From: Diphasiastrum complanatum
Taxonomy: Eukaryota > Streptophyta > Lycopodiopsida > Lycopodiales > Lycopodiaceae
Assembly: GCA_029204225.1 (NCBI GenBank)
Contig: CM055105.1
Span: 48,621,688 to 48,685,687, forward strand
Reading direction: 5' to 3'
DNA length: 64,000 nt
Shown here: positions 49,432-61,489 of the stretch, piece after piece
How positions within the stretch are numbered: the first letter of the stretch is position 1
Layout: each line of letters starts with the position of its first letter
The notes under the pieces: generated by a model
What the model was told of the DNA's origin: nothing
Databases searched by the model: none
Seen by the model: only the letters and a program-made list of their open reading frames with translations
Translations under genes and position numbers: made by a program

Positions 49432-51618
49432 TCATTCCAATGTAAGGACTAAAGATTATCCTATTTCAATGATAGGAATAATGGTAGTGTTTTGCTCTTC
49501 AAGTAGAGATTGTAAGATCTACTTGTTTTCCATCAAAGAAGTTGTCAATGGTGGAAATGTCCTCACTTCTAAATCTACTGGAGTTACAGTTGTATCACAA
49601 TTGGAGATGTTTTGAATAGTTATTAGCACTTTACCTTACAAAATGTATCAGATTAGAAGCCGCAAGCAATAGGCAATGCCCTTATTTTGTAGAACTTCAT
49701 GCATGAGCATCTACGTTTCTATGTTCTTGCGGGTGTGATGACAAAGATCTTGATTGTATAGTAAGACTATAACAAGCTCGTGCATTTGTTTCGATATAAA
49801 AACTCACTTCTTATATACTCACCCATCTAGAAGCTCAAGCATAATAGCTTTCAAATAGAAGCTTGACTGATTGTGGCCACCCAATTTAAAATGGATCTCA
49901 ATGTTCTTCAAAATAAATTCATGACATGCTATCCACATAAAGAAAACCACCTAGGACTTCAGAGAGAAAAGTCGAATAGAAGCTCAAGAGACTTTGGAAT
50001 TGACTTAAACATTTCTTCTCTTATTACAAAAAGAATTGACTTTGGAGCTTGACTTTGAGACATACTTGATAGTTGACTTTGAGGTGCATTAGCATATATG
50101 TGCCTCCCCATTATGCATTGTTTTAATTATGTTTAATCATCCACGAATGTTCACTATGCTATCCTACTTAATGCTTAGCGCCTTGTGTTCCCATATATTT
50201 TAGTAATTTTTTTTGAGAAAAAAACAAAAGACATTGTACTTCTAACATATACTAGTAGTAAGGTCAAATTTACATAATAATAATTGTTAATAAGCCTCAT
50301 TCTTGGATATTGCTTGAATATGTCTTAGCTTATCCCAAAAACTTTGCCTTTCTCCAATTGCTTTCACCACACAAGTACAAAAAAGTCAAACCCATTTGAA
50401 AATGATGAGTTCACGGCTTAAAATTGTCTCATATAATATTCCAATACTAGGCATTAGCCTCTACTTAAAATTGCTTTCCATGTTGTATTTAAAAGAGCAA
50501 CCATGAGTATATGGTAATTTTGTTTCTTGCTCTAATCCAAACAAATACATTAAGTGTGCTAATTGATGCCTTGTAATTTATTCCATTATGAAAGAACCCC
50601 TCATTCTTGATAGCTTTAATTTGGGTATTCTTGTTTCTCTAAATTTCCCATCCAACAATGCCATAGTGTAAGACCATTGCTTGCAATGTATGTTTATATT
50701 AGTAGACATTGTATCTTTCCACATATGCTGAGTTGATTTATCTTGCTTGAGTTGGTTGGCTCGCTCACCCAAGTTAGATTATATGAGATACCAAGGGTTG
50801 ATAATATCATAAAGCACTACCACTCAAGGTCGCCAAGTGAAGTCAATGCTTTTTGCAAGTTGATTTGGCTTCTCCGTTAAGTAAATTTTTTGCATACATG
50901 TTAGTGGTCGTTATATACAATATATACAACTTGGCAATGCCATTTATGGAGCTAAGCTCCTTAGATGTCACTACAGAGTGGTCTTGATTCGAGCTTGCAC
51001 CTTTCCGGTGGCAGTCAACAACTCTATCCCATACACCCCACTCCGATGGACCCTTAAGTAATTTAGACAAGATGGTCTTTTGAATTCACTTCCCAATTGT
51101 CGATAGTAAGGCCCTCCTCTTGTTGTCTTGAGATGTACAACTCCTAATTTTCCATTGGAGTACATTCATCTATAGCCAATTGACTTGATATAGATCAAAG
51201 TATTTTGTTAACGAAGTTTCACATTCATCTACAGCCAGTTGACTTTATATAGAAGATCAAAGTTTGACATTCATTCTTGTCAATGAAAGGGAAATGATTG
51301 CATGTCCATATAAAATATTTGTATCATCTTACCTTGCACCGATAGGAAGACATATCTGAGAGTTGTGCCGCCCAGCTAGCTCATAGTTATAAGTTGTAGC
51401 TATGGCTTTCAAACGTTTTGCAGGTTACCACGCAATTCTCTTCAGTGAATTAGTCGCACACGCTTTAAAGCCCAACTTGCATAACACCAAGGGGAATTCA
51501 TCGGTCTTTTAAAGTCAACATCGCCATCTCCAGTAGTCTGATCAACCACTGATCAGTTTCTTCTAGTCCTGCAAATTGCGATGTTTTTTACTCCTAATTA
51601 AATGATGTATTATGCAAA
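49432..51618. other. Intergenic, upstream of dirigent 2
   Basis: No gene, repeat or LTR recognised to about 51.4 kb. From about 51.42 kb on, sequence (TACCACGCAATTC, then GAATTAGTCGCACACGC) aligns with the dirigent 3 promoter at about 62.74 kb. Confidence 0.4.
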
Positions 51619-51625
51619 TATAAAG
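51619..51625 (+). promoter_or_regulatory. TATA box of dirigent gene 2
   Basis: TATAAAG 78 bp upstream of the ATG, in the same place as the TATA boxes of copies 1 and 3. Confidence 0.6.
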
Positions 51626-51696
51626 CCGTGCATAAGAACGATCTCAGCACATTTGTTCCTTGCCTAACTAGTTGCAATAATTCGCGTAGCAGTACA

Positions 51697-52233
51697 ATGG
51701 CAGTCCTTTCAGCTACTTTGATGGCGTTCCTCGTTATTAGCAGCTTTGTTGTGGTCGTGTCAGCGAAAAAGGTAGTGCAACTCCATTGGTACATGCACGA
51801 CACACCTTTCAATGGGCTTACTCCATCTTCCATTCCCGTTACAGCTCATAACCTCAGTGACATTCAGAATGAATTCAAGAACAAATTATTTGGACAGATT
51901 TACGTGATTGATGATCCGCTAACCCAGAATGCTTCTCTAACGTCTGCAATCTTTGGCAGAGCTCAAGGTACCTATACTTTTGTCTCCAGAGAGGAGTATG
52001 TTGGGTACGTGAGCTACACAATTAGTATCCGAACCGGACAGTACAAGGGCAGCACTCTCAACATACTCGGAGCATATCAATATTCCAAGCCAATAAAACA
52101 GTATGCGATCGTGGGAGGAACATCAGATTTCATTCTTGCCAGGGGAATCCTCACGGAGGAAGTGGTCAGTCTTTTTGGACCATTCAAAGCATCAGCGACT
52201 TTATCACACCATGCCACCGTCTACTTGGATTAA
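51697..52233 (+). CDS. Dirigent family protein, copy 2 (intact)
   Basis: 178 residues in one exon. The frame is open upstream to 51628, but the ATG at 51697 aligns with the starts of the other two copies (all preceded by GTACA) and gives a proper signal peptide (AVLSATLMAFLVISSFVVVV). The barrel motifs are all present: QLHWYMHDTPFNG, LFGQIYVIDDPLT, FGRAQGTYTFVSREE, LNILGAYQY, GGTSDFILARG, ATLSHHATVYLD. Compared with copy 1 it has GGTSD for GGTGD, and has lost the second glycosylation sequon (FKAS for FNAS), keeping QNAS. It is the most diverged copy of the three. A substrate cannot be given. Confidence 0.93.
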   Translation: MAVLSATLMAFLVISSFVVVVSAKKVVQLHWYMHDTPFNGLTPSSIPVTAHNLSDIQNEFKNKLFGQIYVIDDPLTQNASLTSAIFGRAQGTYTFVSREEYVGYVSYTISIRTGQYKGSTLNILGAYQYSKPIKQYAIVGGTSDFILARGILTEEVVSLFGPFKASATLSHHATVYLD

Positions 52234-53037
52234 CAAAATCAGAGTAACATGATTCCATTTTCCGTTGGAGCTGAAAGCTCTATAATCTGATCAACAGTTA
52301 TCAGGATTCATGAGGGATATTTTCTGATCACCTGCTTCTAGAGACCTACGGGAATATTGGTGTATGCAAGTTACGCTGATAGATAGACGAGTTGAATCAA
52401 TTCAACAAAATATTTATTTCTACACTTGCTTCACCGAGTTACAATAAAGATCAGTAATCCTGGTCATAAGCTAGCTAATTCAAGGAAAGTATGACATTGA
52501 TTGATAGTCGTACACGGATGTACTAGATGAGATGGCTATTTCAGTATTTTACCCTCTCGATGAACAAGTCATTTTTCTTGTGAAGTAAATGCCCAGGTGA
52601 CGTAATATATAGTCTCAGATAGTAGTTATATATAGTCTCAGGTTGGCAATTCTGCAAGTTCTTTGCTCACTCATCAGAGTCATTATCTCCTTCCTGCTGC
52701 TGCTTGCAAATTTCATGATTCCAAGTCAAGGGACTCCCTGATCTAGGTGTGCAGTTGTTCTTTCGACCCAAAGGAATTACTTTTGCGTATGGAGGACATC
52801 ATATATGATATACTGGAGAGGAAATTTTCCAAGTAGCAAGGCCACCTATGTCTATGTGTGTGTGTATTTGCTTTCAAGATTTTGACTAGGTGAATAGTGG
52901 ATGTTGTTGCCCATCCCAATCATCTTTTGTGACAACCTATCAGAATGACCTTCCCTTTTTCAATAGTAGCATTTCATTGTCTGCTTACATGGTCCTTGCT
53001 TCCGATTTTGGTTTGTGCATCTGCATCCTTTCTCTAA
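52234..53037. other. Dirigent 2 3' flank
   Basis: 52.65-52.80 kb aligns with 20.65-20.80 kb downstream of dirigent 1 (AAGTTCTT...CTCA...CCTGCTG, then GCAGTT...CAACCCAAAGG-like text), so the duplication included about 550 bp of 3' flank. A short (TG)n lies at 52853. No genes. Confidence 0.55.
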
Positions 53038-53470
53038 TCACAATCCTGTGATCTTGAAATTTAGCAAGCCTATTCTGCTTACACACCCTTTTTGTCGTGC
53101 ATACATGGCCTGTTCATAGCTACTAGCTCTTTTAGTTTCTTCATGCATCAGCTTCTCATCTACAACAGCCTTGACTGCATCTTCAAATGATACATTTGGA
53201 GTTCTCATTAATATAGTTATGAGAGAATTGTATGCACTAGGCAAAGATTTAACAAAGAGAAGCAGTTGTTGTACTATAGAGACTTGATACTCATTCCTAG
53301 TTGCATCCAATTGTGCAAAATTTTCCTTTATGCTGCTCAAATATTGTTTCAAGTCACCGCCATCCCATTTCATACTCAACAATTGGTTGTTTAGGTACAA
53401 GACTTGTGTACCTAACTTGTTTTCATACTCAGATTGCAATTTATCCTAGATCTCCTCACTAGTATTGCAA
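53038..53470 (-). pseudogene. Copia gag fragment (different subfamily)
   Basis: Reads YENKLGTQVLYLNNQLLSMK, then LKQYLSSIKENFAQLDA, LLFVKSLPSAYNSLITILMR and FEDAVKAVVDEKLMHEE, the retrotran_gag_2 pattern. It is a partial gag without knuckle or protease. Its N-terminal side ends at a stop near 53450, where plus-strand copia sequence begins. Confidence 0.8.
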
Positions 53471-53589
53471 TGTTTTGTGGTCATCAAGATTTCCTCTGAT
53501 AAGGACATAGAAATCTATGATGATGTCTTGTCATCATGTCTTCTCCACTCTGTTGTAGCTCTTGCATCTCATGCCTCAAGTATGGGATC

Positions 53590-54738
53590 AACACCATTTC
53601 AAGAGGATGCTATGTTCACAAAGGGCAAATTCAAGGGCAAAACCAAAAGCAAGTGGTCTAAAGGGCAAGATAAAGTGGATGCTTCTTCAAGTGGAAAAAA
53701 GAAGGATAGATCAAAGCTCAAGTGCTTCTATTGTGACATCAAAGGACACTTTGCAAGTGAGTGCTACAAGAAGAAGAGAGATCAAGGAGACAAGCAAGAT
53801 AATCTTACTCTTGATGAGGATGGGTTGGATGTGCAAGATGCAAATGATGATGCTTTTGTGATGTCTTCATGTATGCTTGCTAATGATGGAGATCTAGATC
53901 CTTGGTGGATTGATAGTGGAGCAAGTTCACACATGACCTTTCACAAAGAGTACTTCACTTCTTTGTTGGCATATGGAGATGACAAGAGGGTGATCTACAT
54001 GGCCAATGATGGTGAGTGTGCAATCAAAGGGATTGGCACAATTCCTATTTCTCTCTCTACAAATAGGAATGCTCATTTGGAGGATGTCTTGTTTATTCCA
54101 TCTATTACCAAGAATTTGCTTAGTGTGAGTCAAATGCTAAGTAAGGACCTCAAGGTGGAGTTTGATGGAGATGCTTGTTTGATCAAAAGGAAGGATGTCT
54201 TGATTGGAAAAGGCAAGGGAAGTTGTTCAAACTTGATGCTTGTGTTATTGCTAACCAAGTTGGATGTGTTGCAAGGGAGCAAATTTCTATTCAAGAGGTT
54301 TGGCACAAAAGGATGGGACACCTCAACTTCAAGTCATTGGAGGTAATGGCAAGGAAGAAGGTTGTGATTGGTCTTCCAAGTTCCTTAAGTAATGACAAGC
54401 ATGTTTGTGAGTCTTGTGCTTTGTCTAAGTCACATAGACTACCTTATACTAGATCTATTTCTAGATCTACAAAGCCTTTCCAACTTGTACATTCGGATAT
54501 TCATGGATTTACTACAATTAGCAATAGTGGAGCTAAGATGTATGTAACATTCATTGATGATTTTAGTAGATTTTGTTGGATCTATCTACTAAAGAGCAAG
54601 GATGAAGTGTATGATGTCTTTGTCAAGTTCAAGAATGCAAGGGAGAACCAATTTTCCACAAAGATCAAGTGCTTGAGAGGTGACAATGGTGGTGAGTACA
54701 TATCTAACAAGTTCAAGGCCTTTTGTGATGCGATGTAG
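53590..54738 (+). pseudogene. Copia knuckle-protease-integrase segment
   Basis: In order: knuckle CFYCDIKGHFASEC (about 53730), protease WWIDSGASSHMTFHKEYF (about 53902), LFIPSITKNLLSVSQML, a frameshift near 54210, pre-integrase HHCC zinc finger (VWHKRMGHLNF through CESCALSKSHRLPY), and integrase core with HSDIHG and RGDNGGEY, the first two catalytic Asp. It stops before the catalytic Glu at TAG 54736-54738, exactly where an opposite-strand gag begins. RT and RNase H are missing. Confidence 0.88.
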
Positions 54739-55324
54739 ATCCACCTCTTGCTTGAAGCCTATATTCCTCATTGATCAAGATCTCTTGAAGATCCATCAAA
54801 CTTGGCAAAGTCTTTTGAATAGCAATACTTTGAACAATGTTAGCATGAGCATCCAACAAGCCATTAAGAATCACTTGAATAAGCTCTCCTTCCTTAATGA
54901 TTTCATCTATGCAAGCTAACTCATCATTCAATGCTTTCATTCTCAAAACAAAAGTACTTGAAATTTCTTCATTCTTTTGCAAACAAGAAAAGATTTGCTT
55001 TCTTAGAGTCAACACTCTAGAAGTAGACTTGGATTCATAAAGCTTCTTCAATGAATTCCAAGCTTCCAAAGATGATGTGCACTTACCAACTTCCTTGAGA
55101 AGTTCATTGGTAACATTCATCTTTATCATGTGTAGAGCCTTCTTGGCCCTCTTGTCATACCTCAATTGATCTTGTTGTGTTGCTGGTCTCTCCTCCAAGC
55201 CTACAACAATATCCAAAACATCATTCATCTCAAGAAGTGACTCCATCCTTACTTTCCACAATGAATAGTTACTTGAGGTAAGCCTATCATTGGCTTCCAA
55301 CATGACTCCAATTGAGGTTGCCAT
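54713..55324 (-). pseudogene. Copia gag, truncated at its 3' end
   Basis: From ATG at 55324: MATSIGVMLEANDRLTSSNY, SLWKVRMESLLEMNDV, CTSSLEAWNSLKKLYESKST, LRKQIFSCLQKNEE, ELIQVILNGLLDAH. It is an undamaged UBN2-type gag frame of about 200 residues until it loses similarity close to 54738. Its own LTR and primer site lie upstream (55911-56571). Confidence 0.85.
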
Positions 55325-55922
55325 GTAGCAATGACCTGATCTTCTCTTTCAACCTGCTTCAATGCACAAAGAACTCCTTTGAGCAACAACAAATGCTTTC
55401 AAAAGAAATCACCAAGATTTGAAACTATATCAAATTCTCTTCTAGCACTTATCCAAGCAAATCAACACATAGAATCATGGAATCTTGATCAACATATGAT
55501 CTATCTTCAATCTAATGACTTTTGTCACTTCCTAAGATTGAAACACACTCAAAAGAAGTCCAGCAACCTCACTATCTAGAGATCCAATCAAAATTAGGAT
55601 TTTGATAAAATCACAAAGAATCGACTATTCCAAATCTACATGCAAATGCTGAAAATTTGATATGCAATCTATAAGCCACTACTTAGGCTGAACCAATGAT
55701 CCAAAAATCGGCCAAATCCAGTATGTGAATTCAGAAAACGTAATTGAACAAGTATATTGACCTATTTAGTGTTCTGATCTACAAAAGATCCAATCTACAA
55801 AAGCAAAAAATCCGATTTTGGTGTAGAATCCTCTCTAGCATGCTCTAGATTTGATATCTTCACCAAATCATTGATAGATCTGATTTCCTCATTCATAACC
55901 TGAAACACAAGCTCTGATACCA

Positions 55923-56571
55923 TGTGAAAGATTTCAGATCCTTAAGATCCAATCTACTTGAATGATCTTTGGTTAGAAAGAGAAATACACTACCAATCTC
56001 ACCAATGTAGAAAAATCAGCATCTACACACAATTTGAAATGCAAACACTAATAGAACTTGATCAAACTTGAATGAAATGATTATGTACTGTTGCTGTTTG
56101 TACAAAACCAGCAAGCTACTATATTTCACACATGTGGATCCAAAAATAGCAAATATAGATCATTCTACACATAGAATTGCAAGCAATCACCAAGATAGTG
56201 CACCAATGGATAGTAGAACCCAAGAGAACCATGTATAAGCATGAAATGAGATAGAGAAGAGAGAAGATATGTCTCTCCACAAGTTATATCCTTTTATAGA
56301 GTTTTCAAACCCTATTTGGCCACTTGGCCTCCCACCAAAATGCTAACCCTACCAATTTTGGGTCTAGATTCAATGTACCCAACCTATTCAAATTGAATCT
56401 ACTCAAACTCGCATTCTATCTTTCCCACACTTTCAAAAAGTGTCTAGTCAAATGAAATTTAGACTAATGAACTTTGAAAAGTCAACCTCTAAGTCTAAAA
56501 CAAGTTTTGGCCTCAATATGCCAAATATGGAAATATTGCAAAATGTGATGAAACTAGTTGAATCTTTCACA
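55923..56571 (-). repeat. 5' LTR of the minus-strand copia element
   Basis: 649 bp with perfect 8-bp inverted ends TGTGAAAG...CTTTCACA. On the minus strand it is followed directly by the primer site TGGTATCAGAGC (55922-55911). The ends resemble those of the LTR at 46240-46929, so the two elements are probably related. Confidence 0.8.
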
Positions 56572-57533
56572 CATTGCCCAAATCAACGAGGATCTCCAAC
56601 ACAACAAATATATGCTCATTTATGCAAAATTCCAGTTGACAAAGCCAGTTAACGTGAGACAAGGCTCTAAAGTATGCACTTGCAAGGATGGAATGTAGGT
56701 AAATGTGGCATCATCTTCTAGAATGGGTAGAGATGACAAGTGATTCAAGCTCAAAATTGGTATATTTGCAACTACACTTCTCTGCATAATAGAACATTGA
56801 CCATGGACACTGAGTCGTGTAGGTGAACTTTTTGGAGCAAGGAATTACACAAAATATTTGTAGTCAAGCAGGTCCAATTTCTCACCTAGATCAAACACTC
56901 ATTACGATATTATGCACATTACCAAAAACCCTCTTCGCACTTGTCTGATTTTCAAAAATGACATTAAGAGGGAGACCCCTACTTGGCATGCAAATATCTA
57001 TATTCTATATTCCTTAGAGTGGTGGATCTTGATCAGAACAATAATGTGTTTGTGAGCATCTTGCCCATATCGTAGGATGTTGAAGTTTTTTAGGCTTTAA
57101 ATCCATGCACCTTTGAATTTGTTGATGTCTACCAATAGAAGTGAATAGTAATGTCACGACTTGATATTTTTTGCTATTGTTGAGTTCAAAAATCAAGCTT
57201 GAAAATGTCATATTTTAGTAGGTCTACCTAAAAGGATTAGATGCGAGCTTAAATGCCGAACTGATTATGTGTCCTTGCAACATGTTATTTGAAAAATTGT
57301 AGATTTTCCGAGTCGATCTCATATCGAAAAATTCTAACTTTTGGATATAAAAAAATCTCGGATTTTTTGAGTCGATACAATATCAAAAAATTCTGAAAAG
57401 TGCGAGTCGGGTTTTTGCTATAATAATTTTTTGAGCCTTCCTACTTTTTTTGTGTTTTTCAAAGATAGGTATAAACAGGGCTTTTTAGGTTGCTCATTAC
57501 CTAATGGAATTGGGCTTGAGCCCGAATTCCAAC
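56572..57533. other. Copia 3' LTR region and spacer
   Basis: On the minus strand an LTR begins TGTTGGAATTCGGGCTC at 57534. Its far end is not defined. The rest shows no genes. Confidence 0.4.
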
Positions 57534-59708
57534 ACTCCCCCTTAATGTGGATCGTAAAAAATTGCGATCTTCAGATTTAGCAAATTGTTAAATCTGAGAT
57601 GGTGCTCCTTTGATAGTGCCTTGGTCTGTTGCCTGTAATTATGTCCTATAGTAAACCAAAGAAATTTCTTTGCTTTGCACTTTCTCTCTAAGGTAGTGAT
57701 GCCTGATTTTGATATGCTTGCTTCGAGAGTGAAATATCGGATTCAGAGATAGTGCAATAGCACTTTGATTGTTAGAATAAATGGTAGTTGGATGTGACTA
57801 AAGAAGTTCGATATCTACACGCAAATTTCTCAGCCATATTGCCTCCTTGGTAGCATTTGTGGCAACTATATATAATGCTACTGACGTCTGTTTTTGGTTG
57901 TTCCATGAAATCAGGCCTTGATTGAATAATACAAAATCAGATGTCAATTTTCTAGTATCGATATCTCCTGTCCAGTCTACATTTGTGTAGCCCTCTAGGA
58001 TATTGGCAAATTGGCTAACTCCATAGCAAATACTGAGGTGTTTCGTAGCTTGGACATACTTCATGACTTTTATGAGAGCCTTCCAATGAACTGGACCTGG
58101 ATTTGAAAGAATTGGCTGAAGGAGCTGATTGAGTAGGCTAGGTCGGGTCGAGTGCAAAGCATGGCATACATTAGCGACTCGATTATGGAGTGAAATGGAT
58201 ACTTCTTCATTTCCTCCTTCTCTGACTCAAATTTTGGACATTGCTCATTTGACAGTTTCAAACCAGGGTCGAGTGGGAAGTGGCTTGGTTTGCACTTGGC
58301 CATTCCATATTTCTTCAACACATTGGTGAGGTATCTCTGCTGGCTGATGAAAATCTGCCTGCAAGGTCGAATTTAAAAAATCTGAATTTCAAGATAGGAG
58401 TGTGCAGGACCCATATTTGTCATCTTGTATTCATGCGCTAACATGCATCTCGTATCCTTCAATAAATTCAGATTACTACTGAACAGTCAAGTACATCAAC
58501 ATACAAAGTAATGATGATGAAGAAAATCGATACAGACTTGAAATAGATATTCGAGTCTACCGAGTTTGGAATGAAGTCATTCTCGATCAAGAAGGTATTA
58601 ATTTTCTGAAACTAGGCTCTTGGAGACTGTTTCAAACCATATAGGGATTTATGAATCTTGCACACTAGGTGCTTCTTACCCTTCAGCTCATATCCTTAAG
58701 GCTGGGTCATGTAGATCTCCTCTTCAATGGTGCCATTGAGGAATGCAGTTTGAACATCCATTTGGTGAACTTCAAGGTTTGCTGCAGCTGCAATCTTAAA
58801 AGGAAAAGATGAAAAAGTAGACATCATTAATGAATCCTCTCTTTCACTCTCAACACCCTCACACTCATCGTCATTAGTAAGGTTAGCTTGCTTAGATTGG
58901 TTCTTCTTCTTGGAACAGTTTAATGCATAGTGTCCTTTCTTGCCACAGAAAAAACACTTGATCTTTGAAAGCTTCTTCTTGCCATTGGATGTTGCAGCTT
59001 GTGAAGACTGATCCTCACTACCTTCTTTGGCTTTGTCCTTCTTGAAGTGTTGTTGTCCTTTGCCCTTGCCTCTTGACTTGTCTCTGATGAAGAGTGCTTT
59101 TTCATTCAATGAAAGTTTGTTGATCCTCAGCATCTTGTTCTCTTGCCTGCTTTCTTCAGCAATGAGAACACCTTGCAATGTCTCCAAGGATGGACGATCC
59201 TCCCTGACAACATAAGTCTGCACAATATTGTCATACTCATCTCTAAGTCCATTTAGGACTACTTGAACAAGTTCAGTGTTCTTTAGAGCATCACCAATAC
59301 CAGCTAACTCTTGATGAAGATTCTTAACTCTCATGACATATGATGAAGCACTCTCATCTACTCTCTGATAAGTTAGAAATATTTGGTCTCTAAGTGTAAG
59401 CAATCTAGAAGTATTCTTGATTTCATAGATTGTTTTTAGAGTATCTCAAGCTTCCTTGGAAGTGGTGTACTGATCTCTCTTGACACTTCATTGGTTACAT
59501 TCATTTTTATGAAATGAAGGACAATTCTGGTTCTTTTGTGAAATGCTACAGCTTCATTAGGTGCAGCAGGTTCTTCTTCATCTCCACTCACAATATCCAT
59601 TACATCTTGTAGAATCAGTAATGATTCCATTCTGATCTTCCACATTGCATAATTGGAAGATGTTAATCTCTCATTGTGCTCCAAGAAATGTGAACCAGAT
59701 GAAGACAA
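57534..59708 (-). mobile_element. Ty1/copia deletion derivative: gag joined to RT-RNase H
   Basis: On the minus strand gag starts MSSSGSHFLEHNERLTSSNY (59708). It is broken near 59450 by a frameshift and by a TGA at a conserved Trp codon. It resumes LTLRDQIFLTYQRVDES and reaches the knuckle CFFCGKKGHYALNC. Within the same frame it passes straight from an acidic linker (ESEREDSLMMSTFSS) to RT sequence LEVHQMDVQTAFLNGTIEEE, so protease and integrase are deleted without loss of frame. The rest of RT (SLMYAMLCTRPDLAYSISS) and RNase H (DWTGDIDTRKLTSD, NNQKQTSVAL) follow in shifted frames to about 57800. The polypurine tract TTAAGGGGGAG at 57545-57535 leads into the 3' LTR. No YVDD box was found in frame. 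Confidence 0.85.
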
Positions 59709-61489
59709 AATTCTAGTAATGATAAAAAAATGGAGCTGACAGGATGTTGCTTACTATCTCAATCTAGGATCTAACACAGATGTTGATCCAACCTATGAAA
59801 TCTAGCAACAGATGTGAGAACAAATTCTCAACATAGAGAATCAATCTATCTTGAATTTGGATCTTGCTTCAGTCACAAAAAAGAAGCACATGCAAGTAAG
59901 AAGTCTATCTCTCCCACGAGTTTCAAAGTACTGATAAACACAGTAATTTGTGTGAATTGAAAAGTCTAAGACCTCAAAACACTCACTTCTATCCAATTCT
60001 ACTTGATTGATAGTGAAAATTGATGAAAATGGTGAAAAGAACTGTTTATAGCACGTGTGAACTTCACCACACACCCTACAGGATCTTACTGAGGTGTTGT
60101 AATTGCACAAGATTGATCAGAGAACAGTATACTTGAAATATCTATGACAAGAGCACAATGGCATACATCAGATGAAAAAGTCTAACTTCTTACTATGAGA
60201 ATTGAATGTTAGAAATAATTCTAAGTGCTCAGTATGGAAAAAAACAGGCTGCTCTCGAGTAGAGAGAGAAAATAAATGATGGAAAACTCGAGTAGAGAGA
60301 GAGAAAATGAGTCCAAAACACCAAAATCTCATTATTCACACCTGAACTAATTCACCTACCAGAGATCCACATGTGTAATTGCATGCATGGATGTTGCATG
60401 TACTGCATGTCAACTCATAAAACTGCCTAGACATGTGTAGATAAGAAACCACTTTGCATGTTGCATGCACTGATTGCATGTGGCTTGCATGCATACAGTA
60501 TGACATTGCATGCTATCTAAACTTCTGCATGTCATCAAAATTGAATCTATCTAACTCAAATTCGACCTATACTAGAAGGTTATGTGCTCAACTCACACCC
60601 CTTTTATGTACAACATGAAATTTAGTGGAAATAACCATGGACATGGCCCCAAACTCGAGATAGGAAGATAATATTTTAATAATCTTCACACTTGATAGAA
60701 TGGGCAGAGCGACTGGCGCGATGGAAACACGGAGTAGGCAGTGACATATTCTGCATTTTAAGATATTTAGAGACTCATTAGCTTTTAGCAAATAGTCACA
60801 ATACTAGCTAAGGGCTATAGAGCAAAGCTAAGAACAAATTAAATTGCATTTAATAAAAAAAAAACTAAATAAAAAAAGGTCATTTTAATGGTGAAACTCA
60901 ACTAATAGCCACACTTCGGCTTTTAGCAAGTCATCACACTAGCTTACCACTATCATGGCGATGCTTTAAAAAACATGAATGGAGCCAATAGGAGGTGGTT
61001 CTTTAACAAATGATTAAGCCATTTTTTTTGGTGTTGATGCATGTTGGATGCCCTATCCGGGTTGGCCAAGCAAGGATTCACTACGCAATGAGGTCTTTAC
61101 ATATAGGGAAAAGCTTTGGCTTTGGGCTTAGGGTTTTCCTAGACTGAAAATAGATAAATGAACTATATTAAAATTTTCGTCAATTTTTTTTGGCCTAGCT
61201 TTACTAACTTAAGCTCCTATGTTTACTATAAAGATAACTTAATGCATTTTAAATTTCAAAGAGAAAAGTACAAAAGGTTCCCAAATCCTAGAATCAATCT
61301 TCACCAAAATCTAGTCACTTTGGAAAATAGACCTTGCCTAGGTCACAAAGATTAAGGCTCAAAAGAATTGAATCAAAACACAAAAAAATAAAGATCCAAA
61401 GACTCTAACCTTAAGAGTTAGATTGGATTTGATAAGATAAATCAAAGTGTTCAATACATTTCATAAAGGTCATGCGAAAAAAAGCCTCG
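59709..61489. other. Copia leader/LTR candidate region and spacer
   Basis: 59.7-60.6 kb should hold the leader and 5' LTR of the preceding copia element, but I could not align it with the 3' LTR and saw no primer site. It contains the TGCATG cluster. 60.8-61.45 kb is AT-rich without features. Confidence 0.35.
60375..60535. promoter_or_regulatory. Cluster of TGCATG (RY-type) motifs
   Basis: GCATG occurs about ten times in 160 bp, mostly as TGCATG or GCATGCA. CATGCA is the RY element bound by plant B3-domain regulators. Its place upstream of a copia gag suggests an LTR enhancer, but simple-sequence drift is equally possible. Confidence 0.4.
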
